Assembly: GCA_963930655.1 (NCBI GenBank)
Contig: OZ005619.1
Span: forward strand, 6,802,501-6,866,500
Length of the DNA stretch: 64,000 nt
DNA from: Myrica gale
Taxonomy: Eukaryota; Streptophyta; Magnoliopsida; Fagales; Myricaceae
Direction: 5' to 3'
The translations under genes and the position numbers were made by a program. How positions within the stretch are numbered: the first letter of the stretch is position 1; every line of letters begins with the position of its first letter. Shown here in pieces: positions 11,901-22,839 of this stretch. The notes below the pieces were generated by a model. That model searched no databases. It saw only the letters and a list, made by a program, of their open reading frames with translations, and was not told the origin of the DNA.

Positions 11901-12917
11901 AGAAGAAAAAGGTTATAGTGAAGAAGGGAGAGAAGTAGTAACAAGAGACAAGAGATTTTAAGTGGTTCGGTCTATAAGACCTACACCTACTGTGAAAGTC
12001 ATCTATTGATATATTTTGTATTATTAGTCCATACAGATTACAATTGAAGATCTCTATTTATTGAGATAATACAAAGCATAATAGGAGAATATCCTATATT
12101 TAAATTTGAATCTTTACATTTGAATTTGAATTTGAATCTTCATAACAATATCAAATTTTTTATATTGTGATAACCATAATATCATATCAAATCTTTAAGA
12201 TTTGATTATGATAGTATCTCTAACATCCTCCGCCAAACACAAGATGGAGAAATCTGAAACCTTGTGTTTGAAAAACGAGATCTGAAGGTGATTGAACCTT
12301 GAAGTCATAGATCCTTGCTCCCTTGCTGATCTTTGCTCCTTTGCTGAACATATATTTTTTTGAATTTGATTGGACCTTGAAATCATATCATAGGCACAAG
12401 GCCTTGAATACAGGCTGAAAGTGATCGGACCTTGAAATCATAGGCACACGACCCTTGCCAAACATATCTCTGCTCTGTCTTTTTTCTCTCTCTTTCACTA
12501 ATCTATTTTTTTCTCTCAAACAGAGATTTGCTGAAATACAGCAGAGATGAAATTCACCAATTTTTAAGGATGCAGAATTTTTTTGCTCTGATACCAAGAA
12601 GAAAAATTTTATAGTGAAGAGGGGAGAGAAATAGTAACAAGAGACGAGATTTTAAGTGGTTCGGTCTATAAGACCTATCCACTGTGAAAGCCCTCTATTG
12701 GTATATTTTGTATTATGAGTCTATACAGATTATAATTGAAGATCTCTGTTTATAGAGATAATACAAAGCATAATAGGAGAATATTCTATATTTAATTTTG
12801 AATCTCTACATTTGAATTTGAATTTGAATCTTCATAACAATATCAAATTTTTTATATTGTGATAACCATAATATCATATCAAATCTTTAAGATTTGATTA
12901 TGATAGTATCTCTAACA
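11901..12917 (-). mobile_element. Complete TRIM (miniature LTR retrotransposon)
   Basis: Two nearly identical LTRs, 11901-12225 and 12597-12917, flank a 371-bp non-coding interior. A perfect 5-bp target duplication GGTAA lies at 11896-11900 and 12918-12922. Read on the minus strand the LTR starts TGTTAGAGATAC. The PBS TGGTATCAGAGC (12596-12585), complementary to the initiator-Met tRNA 3' end, directly follows the 5' LTR, and a purine-rich GGCGGAGGA precedes the 3' LTR. It has no gag or pol and would depend on an autonomous partner. Confidence 0.9.
12585..12596 (-). promoter_or_regulatory. Primer-binding site (initiator Met tRNA) of the TRIM
   Basis: The minus strand reads TGGTATCAGAGC, the standard plant initiator-Met PBS, immediately next to the LTR edge at 12597. 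It fixes the direction of the element. Confidence 0.85.
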
Positions 12918-13245
12918 GGTAAAACCTAGCTATGATATCACATGGGCAGAGAATATTTGAATAGTAATAGGCAACCATTAGCCATGCCTCATGCATGCAC
13001 TGAAGAATTCGATTTCTTAGGTATGTATCTCCAGTTCCTTTTTATCACATTCTTCTTTCAGACGGTTTAAGATTTGATTATGATAGTATCTCTAATAGGT
13101 AAAACCTAGCTATGATATCACATGGGCAGAGAATATTTGAATAGTAATAGGCAACCATTAGCCATGCCTCATGCATGCACTGAAGAATTCGATTTCTTAG
13201 GTACGTACCTCCAGTTCCTTTTTATCACATTCTTCTTTCAGACGG
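12886..13245. repeat. 180-bp tandem duplication that includes a TRIM LTR end
   Basis: 12886-13065 is repeated at 13066-13245 with only a few changes (CTAACAGG/CTAATAGG, GTATGTATCT/GTACGTACCT). The unit starts with the last 32 bp of the right-hand LTR and runs into flanking DNA, so the duplication came after the TRIM insertion. Confidence 0.9.
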
Positions 13246-13917
13246 GTCCACCTAGCTAGCTAGTTGAGCAATATTTATGAGTAATTGGTATCATAAACTT
13301 CCGCCCCTTCTGCCATATATTCCTTTCAAATTTATACAATAGTGAACATTGAAAAATATGTGGTATTTATGGTACTGAACCCTCAAATTTGGCAGCTGAT
13401 AGGTTAAAGGAAATAATTTTTTTTTTTTAAAAAAAAAAAAGCTCCTGGAATTACAGGACCACGATTTGAAGATGGAGCTCTCATGAGTAGTGCCATATAT
13501 GACGTTTCTGGGTCAGGATCTCCAAACCCAAGCATGTTCCCATATGTCTTTATCTAATTTCTACCCCCACATGCACCATTACATGTGTTTTTATTTTCCG
13601 TTTAATCCTTTTGATCAATTGTTAAGATTAAAATAAAAAAGAAGAGAATAAATTAGACTAAAAGAGAGATGAGAGAAGTGAGACACGGAATTTAAATAGT
13701 TTGATACTCTCATTCTCATTGATGTAAGGATGAGATTACAAGAGAGCCTTATTCTCCGATTATAATAGACCACTTTGCACTCTAATGTAAGTTATTCTAA
13801 GTTAATTAATTTTTAGGATTTTTAATTTTTTATATTTCAATATTATATAAATTTTTACATCATCCAATTTCGTTAGTGACCAAACCAAAGACTGACGGAG
13901 GGAGGACTAGAATGAAT
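13246..13917. other. Intergenic, no gene seen
   Basis: Includes an A/T homopolymer stretch at about 13418-13441. No gene recognised. Confidence 0.5.
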
Positions 13918-14283
13918 GGTGTTTGTTTGTGAAAAGTTAACTGGGATGTTTGAGGGTGAAAATTTTGAGTATTGGGGTTTGAGAAATATTATAAAGTAAA
14001 GATATGTTATGGGAGTTGGTGAAAAAGTAAAGAGAGAAGATTTTTAATAAGTATTATAATAATAAAAAATTATGTAGTGAATTTTTTATGATTAAACCCA
14101 AATATTTGAGGCCAAATATTTGGGCACCAAACATACTTTATAGGAGTTAGTGAAAAAATGAAGAGAGAAAATTTAAATAAATATTTAAATGAAAAAAAAT
14201 TAGTTAATAAAAAAATATTATTTTATAATTTTTTAATATAAACCCGAAATATTGACACGTCAATTTTTCAACAAACAAACGAC
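13918..14283. mobile_element. MITE interrupted by another MITE
   Basis: The outer ends GGTGTTTGTTTGTGAAAAG (left) and the inverse of CTTTTTCAACAAACAAACG-like sequence on the right (right end …CAACAAACAAACGACC) form inverted repeats of about 24 bp. The element at 13943-14134 lies inside it. Confidence 0.55.
13943..14134. mobile_element. Inner MITE, TSD ACT
   Basis: Starts GGGATGTTTGAGGGTG and ends GGGCACCAAACAT, with ACT on both sides (13940-13942 and 14135-14137). It is the inverted counterpart of the copy at 9204-9384. Confidence 0.65.
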
Positions 14284-14330
14284 CAGTAAATAAATAGTCT
14301 TGAACGAGAAGATTTCTAGTTCCTACATAG

Positions 14331-14704
14331 TAGGGCTGTCCAAAAAACCTACCGGACTGGCCAGACCGGCCAACCCGGACCAAAATCGGATCGATTTTGG
14401 ACAAATCTGGCCAGAATCGAATCGATTTTGGACAACCTGGACCGAGATCGATATACTCCGGTCCGGTTCCGAGTTACCCATGTGGAAAACCGGAACTGGA
14501 CCGGAGTATACCACTCAAAACCGGTCATTACCGGTAAAACCCAAAAAAGACCTAAAAAAGAGAAAAAAAAATACTAAAAGACTCAAACCAGCCAACTCGA
14601 ATCGAAACCGGTCCGGTCTATTAAAATGATCAGTCTGGTCCGATTCGAAATGCTTCCTTCACAAAATGTCTGAACCGGACTGAACCAGCCAAAATAGAGT
14701 CCTA
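14331..14704. mobile_element. CCGG-rich hAT-like element, decayed right end
   Basis: Starts TAGGGCTGTCCAAAA and is filled with ACCGG/CCGGT motifs like the element at 11369. The right end (TAGAGTCCTA) is a decayed mirror of the left. The flanks match at only five of eight positions, so the target duplication is not secure. Confidence 0.6.
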
Positions 14705-15178
14705 CTCCAGGGAACGAGCAAGGAATGGGCGTATATATATATATATGCGGAAATGTCAAGTCACCTCAAAAGTTGTTCTCTCCCGTAGACATTGCGGAGG
14801 TTCCTTATTGGAAAGCTTCCGGGCCAAACAGTAAATTGTAGACATTATGTAAAAAATAGACTTATAGGTGAGAGGGGAATAATTATTGATCAAACATACA
14901 CGTACGAGCTTGGATTATTAATAAGTAATATTTGTACGAGAAAGTGATGGATATAATAATTGTAACTGGACCTAAACACTTGTATGATAAAATAATTTTG
15001 ACCACATATATGATATTGTCTTAATTAATTAACCTGTTAATCCCTCTATACCAGCTCCAAGTTTATTTATTTAAAAATATAACTATATATACCAGCTATA
15101 AATTTCTTTATAATTATCATAAGATCTAACATCATATTCTGTGTTACTAATCACCCTATTCTGATTAGTTGCAAGTTC
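14705..15178. other. Intergenic, no gene seen
   Basis: AT-rich, with a short (TA)n run near 14735. No gene. Confidence 0.5.
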
Positions 15179-15543
15179 TAGGGCTGTCCAAAAAATCGGC
15201 CGGATTGGCTAATCCGGATCGATTTTGGCAAATCCGTACCGAACCGGACCGATTTTGGCCAACCCGGACCGAAAATGGGTTACTCAGCTCCGGTTCCAGG
15301 TTACCCATATGGAAAAATCAAAACTGGACCGGAGTAAACCACTCCAGACCAGTCCTTACCGGTAAAAAAAATCCAAAAAATGCCTTAAAAAATAAAAATG
15401 CTAAGAGACAAGACCCAAAATAGCATGGCCAAACCGTCCAAACCGGACCGGTTCTATTAGAATGAACGGTCCAGTCTGATCCGGTATGAGGACTATTTGT
15501 AGATACTGGTTTGGCCGGCCGGACCGGACATTGAACAGTCATA
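15179..15543. mobile_element. CCGG-rich hAT-like element
   Basis: The left end TAGGGCTGTCCAA is mirrored by the right end TTGAACAGTCATA. The interior again carries dense CCGG motifs. AGTTGCAA (15167-15174) and AATTGCAA (15543-15550) may be a shifted target duplication, but this is not firm. Confidence 0.6.
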
Positions 15544-16397
15544 ATTGCAACGCCCGAATCATGAAAGCCTCAACCCCTTATGATTCCTATAGTTTGTGCA
15601 ATTACCTCAAAACCCCTGCAATTTGTGCTAATGAATATCTTATGAGTTACAAAATTACAATTCATCCCTCCGGGCTCCGGCCTTCCCCAAAGACAAATTG
15701 TAATTCCAAGAGAGAGATTCCGCCCGCCAGCTAGAAAAAGAGTAGACCAATGATTGGTCTTTTTCTTCCACTTACCATCTTTATCGGCCTCTCCAGCTTA
15801 CGTCCTTGGCAAGAGATGCATGTGTCAGTGTCATGTCAGAAATATGAGAAAAAAATACACATAAAAGTTTCAAGTAAAACGACGATGTATTTATTTAAGT
15901 AGCCAAGTAGAAGGTAAGGTGGAAGGTAGATTTTTTTTTTATTCTTTCTTGTAACTATTTTTGCATTTTTGTTGCTCTACTGATAGTTTTGGTTAATTAA
16001 TAGTCCATGTCAATTTGGTAATTATTTCATAATGTCTTCCTAGTTGCTATACTATTTGATAAATCTATCGTCATTTTAGAGAATTGCTGATGGTATTAAC
16101 TAGAAGGATAATATAGATAATTATTCTTGAAAAGTACACGACATTATTTTTCTTCACGGTCCAATTACTCAATAATTTGATGTTTGGTCAGACGATTGAA
16201 ATCTTCTATGACGTTGTCTATATTTTACTCATTGTGTCCAACCTTTTTTAATATATATATACGTTGTCTATTTTGCAGGAGTTGGTCAAGCATCATGAGG
16301 CTTCTGTTTACTGGATTGGGGTTGTGTTCGTACCACCGGATCTATGGTCGGCCACTCCGTAGACGCGGCGGCGGGGTAGCACAAGAGCCCACAACCA
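15544..16397. other. Intergenic, no gene seen
   Basis: Nothing recognised up to the LTR remnant that begins with the PBS at 16398. Confidence 0.5.
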
Positions 16398-16533
16398 GCT
16401 CTGATACCATTTGTAATAGAACCACATAAGCTTGAAGATTCATACCTTGGAAAACCGGTTTGCCAAGTGGAGATGCCTCCAAGTTTATATAAAGTTATAT
16501 AGATACTTTCCTAACCAATGTGGGATTGTTACA
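16398..16533 (-). mobile_element. LTR remnant with PBS
   Basis: On the minus strand an LTR of about 122 bp (16533-16412) starts TGTAACAATCCCACATTGG and ends …TTACA. It is followed after two bases by TGGTATCAGAGC (16409-16398), an initiator-Met PBS. The short length and wording fit a TRIM-type LTR. No second LTR is visible to the left, so this is a fragment: one LTR plus perhaps 100-200 bp of interior. Confidence 0.7.
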
Positions 16534-17470
16534 CTATCTCATCTATTAAATTTGTTTGTTATTTTAGAAGGAAGATGATTTTTTTTTAGCTTTTGAAATG
16601 ACGAATTTTCGTCCCCACATAAATATTGCCACAAAATCGTATTTTCGCATGCTAAAAATCATTTGACATCATAAAAAAAATATAAATTTTTAAAAAATGG
16701 TGCAAAATATCTGGAATCAAGAGATGATGAATGTAGTTTTTGATACAAAATATTAAAACTTCCAAAATTAAAAGGTAGAAAATATATTTATTCATTTCTC
16801 TTAAGTGCAATATAGAGTTTTGATGGAGTCCTTTTAGTAAACTATCTCAAAATATATTAATTGCGAAAATTTCAATACTAAAAAAGTATTATTTTCGGCA
16901 GTACATTTCTATAAATGCATTAGGTGCATCATCAAGTTAAGGGATTAAAATGGTATGCTTCCCTTGGTTTGTGCAAAGGAACACAATTAGATTGTATGGC
17001 TTTATGGCGTTTGGGTCTGTCTGGCACAGAAGTAGGTGCCAAGTTAATAAAATGGCCAAGTACAAACTCTAAAAAAGTAGAAACTAGAACGTCACCGGTC
17101 ACCTTTGTTTTTTTTTTTCTAAACCACCGGTCACCTTTTTAATGGGGTTGGAATTCGATAAACCAATCAAACGTTGAAACCCAACCAGAGCCCATTCTTG
17201 GTTGATAGAAAACTCCAATTCCTAACCCACCTAACCTAACTAAAAATTATCTCATCCAAATTTGTGAGCTGTAAAAAAGACCTTCATCTCTGGTGTATTT
17301 ATGTCAAGACCCAACAAATCTCTCTCTGCACTAATCAAATAATAACCTGTGTAATAGTCCCCCCCACCTCGTGGGCTAGCTATCAAAAAGTAATTCCCTT
17401 CACAAGAGGTTGTATAGCAAACCCCAACCTCCCATGTTACAAGTTCACCTGTCTGTCCCCACGTTACCGG
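16534..17470. other. Upstream region of the glycosylase gene
   Basis: AT-rich up to about 17200, then pyrimidine-rich. No other gene seen. Confidence 0.5.
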
Positions 17471-17474
17471 TCCC

Positions 17475-17484
17475 TTTATAAAAC
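17475..17484 (+). promoter_or_regulatory. Candidate TATA box of the glycosylase gene
   Basis: TTTATAAAAC stands about 155 bp before the start codon at 17633 and is followed by a C/T-rich leader, a common plant core-promoter layout. Confidence 0.5.
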
Positions 17485-17632
17485 CCCACATCCCTCCTCT
17501 TCCCTTTCCTCCCACTGCATCATCTCCTTGGTTCGATCCCTTCATCTTTGTGCCATTTCTTATACAAACCAAAAATCTTCTTTCTCGACTCCATCCATTT
17601 CCAAACTTCTCCACCCATAACGCCGTTGTAAA

Positions 17633-19560
17633 ATGTGCAGCTCAAACGCCAAAGTGACCATTGGCATAGATGTCAGCCCAGTCCCCATTGAGGCTCGAAT
17701 TAATGGTAGACCGGTCCTTCAACCTACCTGCAATCGTGTTCCTACCCTAGAGAGGCGTACTGCAGTAAAGAAAGTCGCCCCAACATCGTGCCCTCCTCCT
17801 TCACTACCAATTTCTGCTACTAGTCCTAGAACCAAAGCTTTGTTGACACCTCCAATTTCTCCACAGTCAAAATCACCACGACCACCTGCAATAAAGCGAG
17901 GCAATGACACGAACGGCTTGAGCTTGAGTGCTGATAAGATTGTCATTCCAAAAAGCACCGTCAATACTCCGATTTTAGATAGGAAGAAGTCAAAAAGTTT
18001 CAAGGGTACGTATGGTGATGGAGCTGTGAGTTGTTGGGCTTCTCCTCCTGTCGAGGCGTCCTTGAGTTACTCTTCATCTTTGATCACTGAGTCACCCGGA
18101 AGCATAGCTGCGGTGAGAAGGGAACAGGTGGCGTTGCAGCAGGCGCAAAGAAAGATGCGAATCGCCCATTATGGAAGATCAAAGTCGGCCAAGTTTGAGA
18201 ATGTTGTTGCCTTCGATTCTCCAAGTAATATGATAACAAAGTCCTCTGAAGAAGAGAAGAGATGCAGTTTTATCACACCCAATTCAGGTTTGTATATAAT
18301 CCATATCCTTTATCTTTCATACATATATGTGCTTAGGTTTCCTTCACGAAGATTCCTTTATAAAATCATGAAAATGGAACGAATTTGCTAAACAATATTT
18401 TCTTTTTCAACCGTAGATCCCATCTATGTTGCTTACCATGACAAAGAATGGGGTGTTCCTGTCCATAATGACAAGTAAGCCTCTCTGTCCCTCTCTCCTC
18501 TCTCTTACAATTCTCCCACACATTACGGATACATGTCAACTCACACGTATTATATGATGATTTGTCAAGCAGGATGTTGTTCGAATTGCTCGTCTTAAGT
18601 GGTGCTCAGGTTGGTTCAGATTGGACCTCAATCCTGAAAAAACGCCAAGATTTCAGGTTGGGTTTTGCTTCTCAAGCTGACAAACTCCCGGAGTTGATTG
18701 ATTGTCGTCTCATAAGACTGACGTATAGGGGAATTTTTCTTTCTGCAGGAATGCATTTTCAGGATTTGATGCAGAGACTGTTGCCAACTTCAATGATAAA
18801 CAAATGATGTCTATCAGTTCAGAATATGGCATCGATATAAGCCGAGTTAGGGGTGTTGTCGACAACTCTAACCGAATTCTGGAGGTATAATTAAGGCATT
18901 ATCACTCATAAAGCATCAAACCTCGCAAACAGGATTTCTGACCTTGCTGCACAGAAAAGCAAAGCAATTTTGCCTAGTTTAAATGACCTTTCAAGTAGGA
19001 AAAGACAAATTGAAATGGTCATTCCTGCAGTACATCACATGATTGTCGCCAACTTATTAGGCTTTTTTCCCATTTTCAAGCAGCCTAGCTTCAAGACTTC
19101 TGATTTTAACAGCAGGCCCCGCTCAGTACAAGACAGGCTATTTATGATAAACAAACCCTGTTTGTCACATTTTTAACCATTACTATTTTTTCCCTGGTTC
19201 CTGAAAAGGATTTCAATGAGGTTTCTAATTAAAATGTCTGGTTTCATGCAAATTGTGCTGTCACAGATTAAGAGGGAGTTTGGATCATTTGAAAAATATG
19301 TTTGGGGCTTTGTCAATCACAAGCCAATCTCCACTCAGTACAAGACGGGCCACAAAATCCCGGTGAAGACATCAAAGTCGGAGACCATTAGCAAAGATAT
19401 GGTCAGGAGGGGTTTTAGGTTCGTTGGTCCTACCGTGGTTCATTCGTTTATGCAATCTGCAGGTCTCACTAATGACCACTTGATGACTTGCCATAGACAC
19501 CTCCAATGTTCCTTGATGGCCGTAGCCCGCGGCCACCCGACAACGAAACAGGCTCTATAG
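17633..19560 (+). CDS. DNA-3-methyladenine glycosylase I family protein (5 exons)
   Basis: Base-excision-repair glycosylase that removes alkylated bases such as 3-methyladenine; expected in the nucleus. Coding exons by GT-AG sites: 17633-18287, 18417-18474, 18573-18656, 18749-18884 and 19267-19560, giving 408 residues with all phases consistent. Residues 1-205 are a basic, Pro/Ser-rich plant extension. The TAG (helix-hairpin-helix superfamily) domain runs from about 210 to 390: KRCSFITPNSDPIYVAYHD, EWGVPVHND, QVGSDW, GYRF-type VRRGFRFVGPTVV, FMQ and NDHLMTCHRH. By comparison with E. coli TAG the zinc ligands are Cys211, His226, His382 and Cys386. The position of catalytic Glu38 in E. coli TAG is Ser247 here (LSGAQVGSDW); as far as I recall this is normal for plant homologues. 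The start was chosen as the first in-frame ATG after the TATA box. Intron 4 is retained in no obvious ORF. Confidence 0.93.
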
Positions 19561-20180
19561 ACCCGACACGACCGAGTGACATCGAAGAATAACCAAAATA
19601 ACAATCTACGAGTGGTCAAAACATTTATAATTAAGGATTCAGAGTGCATAGATTGCTAACTACATTTTACTGTGAAAGATTTGCTGCAGATAGAGTTACT
19701 GGTTGTGACTCTGTGAGACGCTGTGAAATTTTTTAACGACAGTGTGTTTCTTGTTGGTGTGTTTGATCAAATAGAAATTTGGATTAGATTGATTAGTAGA
19801 GAGCATAGAAAGTTGTAGGAATATGGTGTGCTGTGAAGGTGCCAGGCCACGGTGACAGGCAGCATGTGCGTGTGCTTGTGCAATTGGGAGGCAACGGCAT
19901 GTGTTGGTGTCAGTTTGCTTTTATTCCCATGTGACCGTGGATCAGACTTCGCATTATTTTCGTTTCCTTTTTACAGCCTGTGTGGGATTCTCTCGTAGAC
20001 GCCAGAAGGAAAGTAGGACCACCTTCCTTCGCTCTTGCTTTGGTGATGGAACAGTTGTACTTTATTTTCTAACCTTTTTTGTGTTTGGGGGAGTATTGTA
20101 TCTTAATGTCATGGATTTGGTGTGCTGTTTTATACATTTGTCATGGTGATAATGTAATATTTGTGCTTAATAACATATAC
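19561..20180 (+). other. Probable 3' UTR of the glycosylase gene
   Basis: Non-coding sequence after the stop at 19558-19560. T-rich DNA with TAATGTAATATTTG and AATAACATA near 20150-20180 could hold the poly(A) signal. The end is not determined. Confidence 0.4.
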
Positions 20181-22821
20181 TTTTTTTAGAGATTTTAACG
20201 AGTATTTTCTCCACATGTCCACTCCGATCTGAAACTATCTCCGATTCGTACAAAAAGAAGATACATAATAAAACTATGACACCCCTCCCTTTTTTAGACC
20301 TTTTAAAGGTATTTAAGCTGGTTAATGGAGATAATTTTCTTAGCAACTTGGATATTCTTCCTTGAAGAATTTACATGCTTTAAAGGCATTAATTTTCTTG
20401 TTAATATCTTTATTTATCCTACTCTCTAATTAGGTACTTAAAGAAAAAAAATATGATAGATTGTAACATCTCTTGAAGTTCGAATGCGCTCTTTGAATGA
20501 ATCTCATTTATTTTATTTATATTTTTGTTCTCCACTCGATTAAATACGATTAATTGATTTGGTAATTAGTTTCATTATTAAATCACTTATTTTTACCTTG
20601 TTTTACCTAAATACAAGTTTGGCACCTAAGTTGTTTTAATAAATTTTTAACCAATAATATTGCTTTTATTGGTCACCATTTTATCTCTTGTATTTTAATC
20701 TTTACTGACCAATAATATGTTAATTTCTAGCAATAATTATTTTAGTCTCACTCTCATTGTATTTTCACCTTGATTTGCTTAGGTTGGACGCTTAAAACCT
20801 TGGGCTATCATTTTGCACTTGTTGGGATCATATAGGGCGGAACCTAGGGTTGGACTTGAAGTCCATAAGACTTAAAAGCCCGAAAGCCAAGCCCAATAAC
20901 AAAGGCATGACCTTAGCCCTTGTGGTGTTCGGCCTCTCCCATGAGCCAATTTTATTCCCCTCTCCTTGAGCTCTTACGTAACCTTAGACCCTTGTTTAGG
21001 TGGTTTTCTAGAGCATTTCAAGGCCAACCGATAAACAGAGGAAAAACAGAGACAATTAGAACGCCGAACACAAAAAACGAACAGCAGCCAAGTAACTAAA
21101 AAACGAGGTTCACGTATTTTACAGACAGGGTCACTGGAGTGTTAGGATAAACAGCACAGAATGCGAACAGCAATCGAATAAACCAAAAGAACTCGAGGAG
21201 AATATAACCTTTTTTTTTTGGTGTACAATTAAGCACTATGTAGTCACTGCTCTGTTTTCGTTAATAAGTCGTGCAACTTGGGAAAAATAAAAGCTTGGAG
21301 ATGAGGGTCTTTCAAAAGATTAAAACAAAACAAACAGCTGGATGGAGACAACGACAGGCAGAGAGGAACTCTTAATGTATATCTGGGCACCGTAACCGAT
21401 AGTATATTCATACAAATCGCCGAAAGAAACACTGGAATGTACTATTGAACACGAGCTTCTCAGGAGTGAAATCTCTATCAACAATAAAATAATCCGAAAT
21501 TGCAAGGTGGAATACATACTTGATAAATGATAATAGAAAAAAATTTGGACAAAAAATTCAATTTTAACATCCAAATAACTATTCTACTTCCCTTGCAAAA
21601 TGAGAAAACAAAAAAATCGTAGTTCAAAATGTTCATTACCTGGTTAAATTAATGGCTAAAATTTTGAAGAAATATATCTATAACTTGATCCAAATGTCAC
21701 AAATTACAATGGAAAAGAAGTTCTACCTTTAGAGAAAGACAATTAAAAACAAGTTAATCTCATGAGCTATGAAAAATCAGACTTAAACAAACAAAAGAGA
21801 GATGAAAATGAGTCTTACCTCAACTTTGGATTTTCATAAAATATGGAGAAGTCAGACATGTAAAATTAGATGATGATAGTGACAATAAAATGATATAACC
21901 AATTATTCTCTAGTAGGTAAAGATAGACACGCAACACACTTGAATAATTGAATTATCACTTATCCAACAAGAGCACACCACCCCCTTTCTCAGCATTTGT
22001 GATATCCAAATTCTCAACCAAGTCCAACATAAAAGGCAAAAGAACAAAAAGAAAAGCAGCACTAGAATAGCGAAAACATCTATTTCAAGAATTACAACAC
22101 ACAACGATTATGAGGACTCAGGAGAAGTATAGGAAATATTCGTCGCAAAATTCACGACAACGTCAACAAGTTAAGGTAAGATTTCAAGTTTTGACACAAA
22201 TAAATATCTCTTTGCTTATTCTTTTAGGCAGGCAAGGAGGCGAGTTTACTTTTTAGTTGGCCAAAGGAGGCAGACCTAATAAAAAAATGACATGCAAAAA
22301 ATTTTTTTGGCCCAGTCCCCGTAGATTTGAATTTTGAAGATCTTAAGGCTAGCAGAAAAAGTTTCGAGGAGAGGGGTCTTCTTAGTTCAGCGAACCAGAG
22401 AGTTTCACTGTATGCCAAACCATGGTGAGGCTGGAATTCCATCTCGGTATCTGAGAAATAATTATACGAAGGCTTCAATTCAAAGTATACGTGACTACTT
22501 GTACCATTTTCTTTTCTATGCCAATCTCTATATATCTATTTCCACTCTACTTTGCCCAGAGATATAAATCATATAATTTCCATGTTGCCGATGTTTACTT
22601 TTTCCGAGCAAAAACTTGAAGAACTCCAGGGAAAAAAGAAATTAGGACATCCTAAAGTGCCAAATTTCATGTCAAACTTCAAAATTGATTGAATCCCAAA
22701 ACTTGATATTAAGGGACCAGAATTACTACTTCAACGACCTTTTGACTTACCAAAACAATATAAATAGAGTGATAAAAGTCATTTTCTTACAATAAACAAT
22801 GAACATATAATATGATTCAGT
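20181..22821. other. Intergenic, no gene seen
   Basis: About 2.6 kb of AT-rich DNA. Short ORFs on both strands show no domain or family wording that I recognise, and no clear repeat termini were found. Confidence 0.5.
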
Positions 22822-22839
22822 AGAATAGTTCGGTTTGAA

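Noticed and set aside
12886..13245. CRISPR-like or satellite repeat
   Set aside because: Only two copies with no spacers; a plain tandem duplication in a plant genome.
18970..19176. Extra coding exon in intron 4 of the glycosylase gene
   Set aside because: The conserved protein joins 18884 to 19267 directly; the ORF between has no similarity to the family.
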